From: Tamarix chinensis
Taxonomy: Eukaryota > Streptophyta > Magnoliopsida > Caryophyllales > Tamaricaceae
Direction: 5' to 3'
Length of the DNA: 64,000 nucleotides
NCBI GenBank assembly: GCA_030549775.1
Contig: CM060173.1
Span: 36,220,110 to 36,284,109 of the forward strand
Shown: positions 11,904 to 22,619 of the stretch, piece after piece
Layout: every line of letters begins with the position of its first letter
Position numbering within the stretch: the stretch's first letter is position 1
The notes under the pieces: generated by a model
Database searches by the model: none
Seen by the model: only the letters and a program-made list of their open reading frames with translations
Told to the model about the DNA's origin: nothing
Program-made: the position numbers and the translations under genes

Positions 11904-12529
11904 TTAAGGGCGGCTTCAGCACTTTCCACTGTAACCCTGTCATCAGTAGCATCCCGATTTGATATTCCCAGGTCAAAGTACTTTATGTCCAAATCCAAAT
12001 ATGGAAAAATGAGCTGCCACAACCACCACCGAAAAATAAGCCGACAATTGCATAACTTATATCAAATCCTTCTACTATTTCAATGAATACAAACTTGAAG
12101 AAAAAGTAAAACTTCGTGCCTTGTCCTTGATCATCTGCCATATGATCCTCGTCATTTCATCGCCTTAAAAAACAGAAGTAAATAACAATAATCAGCAAGG
12201 GACAAATCAATCACCAATTTCATTATCGTATGACTCTCAGCAATCATCAAAACAAAATAAATGGAAAATATATTATAAGGGTTTCCCATAAAGTTACCGT
12301 CCATTTCAACAATAGGGTTTTGTACTTTGACGCGAGCGTCAGAGGCGGTAGCAGATGCATGAAAGCAGCGGAGGGAAGCATTTCCAAATTGGTTAAAGAG
12401 AAGAAGAGAGTTTTGGGTCCCGATAAAGGACACCTTTGCTAAAAACTTAGAGCTGGAAATAGAGGGAGGGGCTGAAGAATGGAAAATTGCAGCGCGGGAT
12501 ATGCCGCTGCTTAGACGAATTCCCAGCAT
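11904..12529 (-). CDS. Organellar NADP-isocitrate dehydrogenase, exons 1-3 only
   Basis: This is the 5' part of an NADP-dependent isocitrate dehydrogenase gene (isocitrate + NADP+ to 2-oxoglutarate + CO2 + NADPH). Exon 1 (12529-12298) starts [16 protein letters not shown] and encodes a Ser/Ala/Arg-rich, acid-poor presequence typical of plastid or mitochondrial import, then [13 protein letters not shown]. Exon 2 (12163-12120) gives [14 protein letters not shown]. Exon 3 (12013-11904) gives [16 protein letters not shown], then [18 protein letters not shown]. Phases match at each junction. Intron 1 is GT-AG (134 bp); intron 2 would be GC-AG (106 bp); intron 3 starts gtaagt. No frameshift or stop appears in these exons. 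The remaining C-terminal majority of the enzyme is not found to the left; either intron 3 is very long and filled with transposons, or this is a truncated copy. Confidence 0.88.
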
Positions 12530-14390
12530 CCTTAGTTAGCACCGTCGTGTAATTGTGTTCGATTAATTGCGCCCGCTCAGTTCACATTATCCGGCCCGCT
12601 CCTTTGTTGTGTTGGTCGGCTATGCAATCGATAAAAATAAGAGAAGTTAATGATTTATGACTTTTTTAGAGATTTTAATTAAAAGTAGTTATTTAAAAAA
12701 AATTATATTAAAAAATTTTTTAAATAAGTATTTATTTTATATAACTACTTTTGTTAAATAAATTTAAAAAAGATATTAATAAATAAATTTTCTGACAAGT
12801 GTTTATGAACACTTGTTAAAATAACTATATATATAAGTTAGATTAAGTTTATAAGGGACCAAAGTGGACAATTAGATTATTTGGCTGAAATTATGACTTA
12901 AAAAATAATTAGAAATATAAAAAGTGGTGACGGATTATATAAATAAATATAGGTCGGGAGTTGCAACTATCGAACCATAAAGGCATGGTCAGTTCCAGTC
13001 ACTTCCTCCCTCCAGAAGCTCTTATCCTTCTTGTTCCCGCCATTATCGTTATCCACCACTACTGTAGATTGCTACCATCAATTGTTGTAATCACTTGTAA
13101 TCATCAATTATTGTATTCTATCTATTATCTCATTCGATTAACAATGACTACTGTCCTCTTTAAGCTCTCCTCCTTCGCATGCTTCCCAGCACTATCACTC
13201 ATCACCCTCATTGCTTTTTGTTATCCCACACTATCATCAACCTCCTTCAACTACGATCTTTAGCTACCAATTCTGATTGGTTTTCATCCACCAATTATTA
13301 ATGGACTTTTATAAAAGGACCACTTACATATGGTAAGCTGCCAAGAGCCAACTGTATTGTATTATGGAATTATTTGATTAATTAGTTAAATCAAGCTTGA
13401 ATTTTTTTTTGCATATCTGTATATTTGTTGACTTGATTTTTATTGAATATAATTCGTAATATTTGTAGTTTATTAGTGTAATTCTAGCCTATGAATCTAG
13501 GTTTCCAATTACAATACAATTTCTAAAACACCAATCAAATTTACCAAAAAGCTGATAAAATTAGCCTAACTTGTTTCCTCTTGTGAAATTAAATAATGTT
13601 CATTGTTGTGGATTGCACTTCTCTGCATACAAGATGTGTGATTTGATTTTCAACCTAAATTTTGTGGTGTAGGCGACTATGGTGTTTTGTTTGCTATATT
13701 TTTCTCATTTTAGACTTGAACTTTTTGAGCCTCTTTTATCCTTATACATGCGTCTTTGCTCTTCTTTTTGAATGTAGGTTGGGATTTATCATTTTTTAAG
13801 TTTCTAATGTTCTTTTGGTTTCCTTGTATTTGTTTATGTTTTTACATGCACCTAATGCAGAATTTCTTCACTCCCTATTTTTTATCATCGGGCATGGTGC
13901 TCAGCTCATTCCTTGTTGTTTCTATCATATTGGATAGGTTTAGTGGTCTTGAAAGTGATGTTGTTTGTGAAGTAGTAGCATATGCTAGTGCTTTTCCATG
14001 CTTTCCTCATATTATTGATTTGTGAGGGTGTCTAATTTTTATTTTAGTTTTTTTCTCTTAGTCAATAAGAAACTAGTAATATTCTTTCAAAATACAATCT
14101 GTTTAATTATGGATTGTTTTGTGCTTTCTACAAGAAAATTTAAGTTAATATGTAACATGCTCATTTTTATTTCATAAATTTCAATCTATGGTGCATGAAA
14201 TTAAGAAAGCCTTTTTCTTGCTTCTTTTTCTTTTCTTTGTTTGTTTTACGTAATGTTAGATGAAATTATATGTATAAAGCTGATGTGAAAATTTTTTATT
14301 ATAAAAAATTGAGAAAATTTTAACTTGATACTTAATATTAGGCGCATGAACATTAGTTTCTTTGAAACTTTAGAATGTATGGTTTATTAT
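12530..14390. other. Upstream flank of ICDH and unassigned AT-rich DNA
   Basis: A short GC-rich stretch (about 12540-12610) lies just upstream of the ICDH start and may be its promoter-proximal region. Beyond it the sequence is AT-rich. The open frames at 12961-13263 and 13756-14025 (plus) encode hydrophobic, low-information peptides matching nothing I recognise. No transposon boundary is evident. Confidence 0.45.
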
Positions 14391-14394
14391 TGAG

Positions 14395-14930
14395 TGTTCA
14401 TTGTTTAGGATTTACAGTTTAAGGTTGAGGTTTATGGTATGGATTTAGGATTTATCATTAGGGTTTAGGGTTTGTGGCTTAGTATTTAGGGTTTATGGCT
14501 TAGGCTTTAGGGTTAATGGTCAAGTATTAGGGTTAATGTTTTGTGGTTTAGGGGTCTAGGGGTTTGGGTTGGGGTTAGAGTTGGGGTTTGTGATTTATTT
14601 TAGGGCTTCTAAATTTCTAAGGGTTTAAGGTTTAGTGTTTAAGGTTTATTCCATTTATTTTAGATTTTTAGGTTTATTTTATTTTTATTTTTTGCATAAT
14701 TTTGGTGTTTGGGATTTATTTCTTAGGGTTGGGGTTAGGGTTAATGGTTTAGGATTTAAGTTAATTGTTTAGGGTTTATAGATTGAGGTTTAGGGTTTAA
14801 GTTAAGGATTTAGGCTTTATGGTGTAGGGTTAAGGATTAAGGGTTTAGGGTTTAATGGGTTGGTAGTTAGGAGTTGGGGGTTAGGGTTTAGATTGTAGGG
14901 TTTTAAATTGAAGTTAGGTAGGTGTTTTTA
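14395..14930 (+). repeat. Degenerate telomere-like (TTTAGGG) array
   Basis: About 530 bp are dominated by variants of the plant telomere unit TTTAGGG (TTTAGGG, TTTATGG, TTTAGGA, TTAGGGTTAATGG, GGGGTTAGGG) on the plus strand. Exact tandem runs are short (two to three units) and spacing is irregular, so it is an old interstitial array or telomere-like minisatellite, not a chromosome end. Confidence 0.75.
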
Positions 14931-15836
14931 CTTAGAATTAGAGATAGATTTGGATTAGAATTTAGTTTAGATATTTAATAAATCTTTGCTATTGAACAAA
15001 TACTTTTACAATGGTTTGGATTAGTTCTTATGTTTGTATTTTAAAAAGGGTTTGTATGTGACCCTTACCCTATATATATAGATAATGTTAGAAATCAACT
15101 TATATGTTTGCATTTAATACACAACCCCAATTTTCACAACAAAAAAAATTCTTGTTTTAAAATAATGAGGAAGCAATAAAAACAAAACTAAGGAATTTTC
15201 CAGTTGTACCAAATATAAGAGAGGTGTGGCCATCCACCTAACCCATTCTTGACGTAAGGCTAAAATATTTAAACTAAAACTATGTGTGATAATCAAAGAT
15301 AGCGAGAGGGAGAGAAATAGAGAGACAATGATAATAGAGAGATAAAAGATGTATGATATGATAAGTTGACAAACCAAATCTAAGAGTAGAGCCAAGAGAT
15401 TAGGTAACTCAAATAAAAATATCCCAATACAGTGAGAAACTAACTGAACCATGTAGTGTAACTATTCAATAAAATAAATCTTTCCCCAAGAAAAGTCCAT
15501 ATAAAGATCCACAACAAGCTGATCAAACCAGAAAAGCATAAATTGATCCCCATAACAAAAGTCGGATCATCGTAGTGAACACGCAAGGTAGTATCAGTAT
15601 GATGATGTATTAGTTAAGAAAGTTTATTCTATGACATGGAAAGGGATCAAGTTGTACCTAGAAGTCACATTAAAGTTATAATAAACATGCTAGAACACAT
15701 TGTCATAGAATGATAATAATAAGAACATGATGATTGCATATGTCATAAGTACAATAAACCATATTATTATTTTCAATTACATGACCACATAATCCAATTA
15801 TTAAGATATTAATACAACACACCTAAACCTCTACCA
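14931..15836. other. AT-rich spacer, nothing recognised
   Basis: No gene, LTR end or transposase is recognisable. The 112-codon minus-strand frame at 15114-15452 is hydrophobic and Ser/Leu-rich, consistent with chance translation of a GA-rich (gagagagg-like) stretch. Confidence 0.4.
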
Positions 15837-18289
15837 TGAACTATAATACCCCATTTCTAGAAACTTAAATTATAACCAGTAATTATGTATATTAGTTTTA
15901 ATAATTATTTAGGATAATTGGTAACAAGTATATTGTTAATATGTGTATTACGACTTATTATATATAAAATTTAATTAAGATATGCATCATTTGGTATATT
16001 TTAACTTGAAAAATTTTACCTAGATATTTTATCCTAATTCTTTTTCCTATAAATTACCCTAACCTATCCCCTAATCAATGCTAGAATATCCTTTACCTCA
16101 CCCCGCTCCCTCTACCCCAGCTTACTCCTACAATCCATCACCCTACACCATTTGTGTTATACCTCCCTCTCCCCTATGCCTTCCTCTCCTTGTTTTGCTC
16201 CTCTTTTCCTTGCACACTAACTTCTTCTTAATCACTTCTCCTCTCCCTCCTATGTTGTTTCAAAACCCACAAGTAGACCTGCATTCCTCCTTCTTCTCCG
16301 AAGCTTCCTCACATAGAATTTTTCCTCATCATTCTCCATTGTGGGCCTCCTTCCACCACCATTTTTATTTGCTGTAATGCAACCATCCACCAACGTCCTT
16401 AACTTGCCACAAACCACCACCACCACTGATCCATCGCCCACCGCACCAACATTCCCTATCAAAGGTACCCTAACAACCATACACAAACTTTCTGAAGTAG
16501 CCCTCTCCCTCATGCCACATCTCTCCCCTTCCTTATCTTTGGCTCTTCCCACCAAAACAACCACCACACCACTGGCCAAAACCAGCATTCCCCCTCCCCT
16601 TCTCCTTTAGCCAAACTAGCCATTACAAACCTCCTCCCTTTAGCCAAACCCACCAAAGCCTACCCTTTTTACATTTGGCTAATTTTGTTGAAGCTCCACC
16701 TTTGTTACTATACATTTTTCCACCAAATCCCTCCCCTCTTCTTCAACCTTTGTTCCGCTTTTTCTTCCTCCACTTGCCACACCTTTTATACTCGATCTCC
16801 TCTCCCTAGCACTAGCCTTACCTACTGTTCTTGGTCCCCTAACACTATTCAAGACCACCATTACCATCCTCTCCTTCTTAGTGACCTCAACCGAACCTTC
16901 TCCCCTTTGTTGTTTGAAGTTTTCTTTAACTTTATCTTGCTTTTTTTGACCAACTAGTGATCCTTAAATTATTTTAGTAATTTTGGATTATTGTTGTGTA
17001 ATATTATATGCTAATATATAGGTGTTTGAATGTTAAATTCCTAGTTAATTCCTGAGGACTTTGGAGAAGAATTCTTTTCATGTAAGCTTAGATTAGGTAA
17101 ATCCAATTACTCATAAGACAATAAGAATTATGTGCGAGCATGCTAGGATTTTTTAGGCCTAAACTTATGCTATGGTTTTATGCTTTTCAAGTACTAAAAC
17201 ATGTATGATAAAATGATAACATGTTAAAGGGATGATATGCATGATTGTGAAAGTTAAGTTGTCAAATGCTTTTACACCCACATGTATAGGATTTTGCTAG
17301 GATTTCCTTTCTTATCAAGTTATGATCAAATTCCATGGTAAATTCCTCATGATTTCTCATGCATGGTAGTTAGGGTTATGATGAATCACATTTTCTCATA
17401 ATTAGGCTTAGCTTATGATAAATTTTATTTGTATGACCTAGTCAAATGATGTACTATGATGATAATTTACCTAGTCAAATGATGTATCATGATTTAAATG
17501 TGTACGTACATACTGCATGGAAGATATGGTATGTGAAAGTTGCATGATTGGGTTTTTGTGGGCATAACCTACTAAATGTATGAAAAGTGGAAAATATCGT
17601 TAATTGTCAAAATATAAAGATTACCTACATACTAAAATAATGTGAAATATTGCATTTTTTTCTTGCTCATGACAAATCTCTCCTAATGATAATGGTTGGT
17701 ACGAAAATGAATAAAATGGTGAAGCTAGGGTTTCGAAGGATATTTTAGTAATTTTTACCTAATGTATATTTTATAAATAATTGGATGTTAGGATCATCTT
17801 AGACTTTTAATAGGTTGACCTTATCTTGATATAGACTTATGACCTTAGGGTTTACCTTAATAATTAGAAATAAAAGCGAAATGGGTTAATGGAAATTATT
17901 GTTTGGTATGTGACTTATGTGATTACCTCAAAAAAATTAATATTCAAAGTGAAAGACCTCGAGTTGGGAGTGGTTTTTCACTAGTATTAGCTACCCTAGA
18001 GGTGAGATATTAGCCCTTATTTATTTTGGTTCACTAGTGTGCCCATGTGCCCTAGGTAAGGCCCTACTCTACTCTATAGTTGACCTATGGACCCTACAAG
18101 TAGTATTCATACTTAAGGATTAGGTGACCAAGGTTTGAGGATATTGTGTTACTTTTGTGTGTTGGTGATAAAGTGATTTTTTCCTATATTTTTACCTCTA
18201 TTTCCCTCAGCTTTGGGACTTCATTTAATCTCTTTTATATATTTTACTATGGTTTTAGTCTATTATTTGTACTATCATTTTCTTGAGCC

Positions 18290-18771
18290 TTGTGTTGTAG
18301 GATTTCCCATAAAAACACCAAGACCGAGAAAGAATTGCTTATTTTTGGAGTAAATGACCTAGCAAGGAAAGCTTAGGAGGAGAGTGCATCAACCCAACAT
18401 GCTTATGGAGGTGCATTGAAGTTATGAGAGCCAAAAGATATGCTAAGATATTCCAAAGAAGACTCAAAAGGGGAGTGCACAGTCAACTGCACACCCAACT
18501 ACATACTCGTGTAGCACTCCCTTGTGTTTATGGAAGAAAATAAAATTGCACGGCCATGTCACATGAAATTATAAACTAAAAAGTCGAGGCTAAAAATATT
18601 GCATGGCCATGCAAAGTTAGAATTTTCAAAATGCCAAGAGCTGAGAAACTACACTGCCAGGTCGTGCAAGGGTCGCACGACCGTGCAACAGTAGTCTTTC
18701 CCATGATCTACGTGTGCAACATAGCTGGCATAATGGGGAATTTCATGGAAAGCCTCAAGGACTTCTTAAGG

Positions 18772-18811
<40 letters not shown>

Positions 18812-19702
18812 GTTTTAGAGGACTCTAAGACCCATCATTACCGAGCATAGCTTCATGTGATAGTTTGTTCCTTTAGTTTTTATTTTTCGGGAGATTCAAT
18901 TGTGTAATTTGTGTATGGTCGGTTCGAATCAACATTGCACTCTTTCGGATTATGGTTATTTCAATCTAATTTTTCTTCTTTTTATCTTTTGCATTGTTAT
19001 TCTGATCATCATGCTATTTATTTTGTTTATTTTATTTGAAAGTACGAGTGAGTAGTTTCCTTTCTAGGATTGGACCTAGGTACCGTTTTAGTGATCGATA
19101 TAATGAAATAAAGTATTTATGTAATATGATTGATTCATTAATACTATTATATATGTTATATTTAGTTGTTGTAAAGTGGATTTAACGAAATTTGACCTTC
19201 ATAGATGTAATCTACAACTGAAAGGCTAAGATTATTATCAAAAAATAGCATATATACGAGAATTTAAGCAATCAAGAAAGTAGATGCTTAATTCTTAGGA
19301 ACTCTATAATTAGTGACGCTTAATGGGTTTAGTTTAATTTGTAAGTCATGAAATTAGTCAGCAAATTAGATTAAATATGTTCTTAAACCTTGAAAGAGGA
19401 TAATGAATACGATTTGATCAATTGTCCATAGTTAGCGAATTAATTTATGGCATAAGTATTATTTCATTATTAATTATTAATCTGGAGACCAAAGTTCGAT
19501 CCTAGGTTTCATTCTTATTGTTTAGTATCCACAAGTTAGAAAGCTTTTTACAATTATTCTATTCATCCGAATGCATACCTTTGCTTTTTGTAGATTTAAA
19601 TAGTTAAAATAGTAAAGAAGTGTAATCAATTACTAAGTTTCTATGGGATATGACCTTGATATTCTATAATGAATCTGTGCGCTTGTTGAAATAGCACAAC
19701 AA
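18290..19702 (+). repeat. Possible nested Athila-type LTR inside the solo LTR
   Basis: This segment interrupts similarity to Tekay-like LTRs. It has repeated CACGGCC/CACGACC motifs (gcacggccatgtc, gcatggccatgc, gtcgcacgaccgtgc), a (GA)n run, and a tail ending gtgcgcttgttgaaatagcacaac, which recalls the ends of Athila-group LTRs. Similar tattgtgttac strings occur on both sides (near 18150 and 19750). The boundaries and family are uncertain, and I found no clean duplication. Confidence 0.35.
18771..18808. repeat. (GA)n microsatellite
   Basis: Uninterrupted GA dinucleotide run of about 36 bp within the non-coding LTR-like segment; it creates a spurious Arg-Glu open frame. Confidence 0.95.
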
Positions 19703-20344
19703 TTAGTATGGCCAAGCATAAAATTATGTCCCTAGGTTCAAGGTAACGGTATTGTGTTACCTTCAGATACTAACATACTGTTGTGGTTACGATATATGCT
19801 TCATGCTCAATTATGCTTTTTAGATTCTATGTGACTATGTAAAATGTAGGCATGCTACTTCTTGTGAGGTATTATAATTTACTTAGTACGAGAAAGTTGT
19901 ACTAATACCACTTTTGCAGATGATTATGTGAAGACCATGGAGTGGTATAAAGCGTATAAGAATAGGAAGATAAGATGAGTCCTTAGGAAGAAGTCCCATT
20001 TTTAGAGTGGGTATTCGGGTTTAAGAGTTAGGGCAAACCGATGTTGTGCCTTTGGGTTATAGCTTTTGGTCATGATCAATTTTTCTTTGGACTCTTATGT
20101 CCCTTGCTGTATTTTGGTTAGGCTATTGTGCTAATAATATTTATTTAAAACTTCTATCTATGAATGGTGATCTATTTTTGCTGATTTAATTTTGTTATGG
20201 TTTGATTTAGCCTTAGCACTAGGTATATGAAAGGTGAGAGGACTGGACTTATGCTAAGTGTGGCAGTAATACCCAATAATTTAGTAATTAATGCTTTCAC
20301 AAAATGAACGTTTCAAGCTAGTAAATTGGGTGTGTTACATGAAC

Positions 20345-21495
20345 ATAGGTCATGCTAGAAATATAAGGGTACATAGGTCCCTAACATGGGCATACCTTCA
20401 ATAATGGAGCATTGAACCCCATATGGGTATTTGGAGGCGATCACATCAAATGAAAACATGAGTATACCCTCCAATACTAGAGTATCGATCCTAATATGGG
20501 TGCTTGTAGGCGATCACATCAAATACAAATGAAGCAATCTAAACCTCCCAGTTGGGTGTTTAGGTGATGTCACCAATCATAATAGAATATGCATATCCTA
20601 AGCATCCACACCTTCCAAAATGGGTGTTTAGTGGTGACTCCAAATGCAAGAGATAAACCCACCCATCATGGTGTACCATCTACACAAGCACTAACGCTAA
20701 GATGGTTTCCCACAATATTACTCTCGTATATACACTACAACCTAGTAGGATGGGAAAGATATTAAGTGATAGGAGATGAAACTCCACCACTCATGGAATA
20801 CCCTCTATATGAGCACCAACACCATTGTGGTCTACCATATTATTATTCCTACTCCCACATACAAGACATAGCCTAGTAAGATGGGAAAGGTACCGAGTGA
20901 AAGAAAGGTAAATATCATGATGCAAAAATGCTCCTAACTCATGGTAACCAACTCAAGAACTAAAAAAGAAGGCTTGAATGAAATCTTATTCCCATTATAT
21001 AATCATTAGTGATCCCATAATTTTCAACATATTTTTAGAATAATCCAATTAGATGTTTTCTAAATATTGAAACCAAACACAACTTAAGGCCACAAGCCAC
21101 ACAAATAACTATTTTATCTTTCTTAATTTCATCATCATTAACTACCCAATGATATCACAAATCACAATTATAGTTTTATTAATAACCAATTGGGTATTAC
21201 CAAGAAATGAAGTTAAACACAACACATGACATATAATATCATCATTATTATTATTAGTTACCAAATGATATCACAAATCACAATCATTAATAACCAAATG
21301 GGTATTATCAAGCAATAATGCTAATATAACATAAGACATATAATTTCATCATCATCATTATTATAAATTACCTAATGATATTATAAATCACAATTAAAAT
21401 TTAATTCACAACCAAATGGGTATAACCAAGTAATAAATCCAAACACAATAGAAGGCATACACGCTGCCACTTGGGTGTTTAAAGGTGACACCAAA
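20345..21495. repeat. Degenerate tandem repeats of unknown origin
   Basis: Several local repeat families follow one another. They are a doubled unit with atgggt and ggcgatcacatcaaat (about 20417-20525), a gggtgtttaggtgac-type motif at about 20555, 20620 and 21473, and a doubled unit of about 130 bp (about 20651-20910, sharing cctagtaggatgggaaag). Last come three copies of a roughly 110-bp unit (about 21145-21450, sharing aatgatatcacaaatcac and aaccaaatgggtat). It may be the reverse-strand repeat section of an old Tekay-like LTR, but no LTR end is visible. Confidence 0.6.
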
Positions 21496-22431
21496 TGATG
21501 CAAAAGCATCTCATAATAATATTTTACAAATTAATTTTTCTAAGTTAGATGATCACAAGATACTTTTAACTTGGGTGAAATTAATTAGATAAATATAAAA
21601 AAATAAGTAGATGTACTAGCCCATGCATATATAGTGGCACGTCTAGCCCAAGTACAACCAATTATGGTAGCATGACAAGCCAAAGTCCAACAAACTATGG
21701 TGACACGTCAAGCCTAAGACCAACAAGCTATTTTATTGTTATTTAAAAGTATTATGCCACCTAAGAACCCAAATCAATCTAAGTTTAAGGCAAAAGAGAG
21801 AAAAAGAAAAAGGAAGATAAGTGGATAGTGGAGTAGGTGAGGAAAATCAGCCAAGTCAACATATAGGATTATTTTAATTGACTATACATTGGAGATGATT
21901 TAATGATTTATATTTTGATTATAACCTACCATTTCACAATATAAGGAGCTCTATGTTGTGGTATGACTGTCAAAATACCACACATGGGCTGACCTTATTT
22001 TAGTTCTCATCCAACTAGTTGTTAGCTTGTATTAGATAACTAGACAACAAAAAATAGTTGGAATGTAACTAGGTAGGTAAGGGGAAGGGTATAATGGGCT
22101 TTTTGTAACCATGGTTGCCATTATAAATATGGGTAGCCTCAACACAATACATGACACTACCCCCTTGAATTACAAATAAGATTTTTGAGTTCCCTATGTC
22201 CTCCTTTACAAAGTTAAGTGCAAACTTTGTTTTGAGTGAAAAATATTGCAATTTGTATCTCAAGTGTTGAAACCTTGAGTGGTAGTTATGAGTGTTTGAT
22301 CTTTAGCTACCGCAGGTCAAATATTATCATACTTTTCATCTCTTTTCTTCATTTTAACTTTCGGTAGTCAATTACCCCATAAGCCACCATCTCCCATTAA
22401 GCATGTGCCAACTTGTTTAGTATATACATCA
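21496..22431 (+). mobile_element. Solo LTR of the element B family
   Basis: Starts TGATGCAAAAGCATCTC and ends tatatacatca, so the LTR ends are the inverted pair TGATG/CATCA. It aligns along its length with the two LTRs of element B (41466-42413, 61440-62398), including the TATA region attataaatatgggtagcc near 22120 and the gagtgtttgatctttagct block. No PBS follows and no polypurine tract precedes. No matching 5-bp duplication is seen (ccaaa against tgaat), so flanks may have changed since insertion. Confidence 0.8.
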
Positions 22432-22619
22432 TGAATTACCTTTGACTCAGTTGAAACATGCTAGTAACTTAGAATTTCATAGGAATAAATGATTAGTCCA
22501 AACAACATTCAATAAAGGACTGGATTATAAGAGGGGGGCATAGATTTATAAGATTATAAACTAGAGTAAAATAAGGTAAAGTTGAAGAAATAAGATAGAA
22601 CATAGCTTGGCGTTAGCAT
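22432..22619. other. Short spacer, nothing recognised
   Basis: AT-rich sequence between the solo LTR and the LINE; it could be decayed 5' LINE sequence. Confidence 0.3.

Larger units (their letters stand above)
15842..20339 (+). mobile_element. Old solo LTR, Tekay/Del-like, TSD TGAAC
   Basis: Begins tataatacccc and ends gggtgtgttaca, the diverged equivalents of the TGTAATACCCC and GGGGGTGTTACA ends of element A. The last 150 bp align with the element A LTR tail (gatttagccttagcact, then taagtgtggcagtaatacc). A pyrimidine-rich leader at 16030-16960 corresponds in position to the C-rich segment of the A LTR. It is flanked by the perfect 5-bp duplication TGAAC (15837-15841 and 20340-20344). There is no PBS, internal region or second LTR, so it arose by recombination between LTRs. 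The interior appears to hold a further insertion (about 18290-19700). Confidence 0.85.

Noticed and set aside
12961..14025. Small hydrophobic ORFs right of ICDH as candidate genes
   Set aside because: Low-information composition, no domain, no supporting signals.
14395..14930. True chromosome end
   Set aside because: Repeats are degenerate and embedded in ordinary sequence on both sides.
16078..16957. Pro/Thr/Ser-rich open frames in the solo LTR
   Set aside because: Product of pyrimidine-rich DNA; same position as the C-rich leader of the element A LTR, with opposite-strand frames equally open.
20345..21495. CRISPR-like array
   Set aside because: Repeats are imperfect, of different lengths and directly adjacent without uniform spacers, in plant nuclear DNA.
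21491..22436. 5-bp duplication around the B-type solo LTR
   Set aside because: Flanks ccaaa and tgaat do not match; not claimed.
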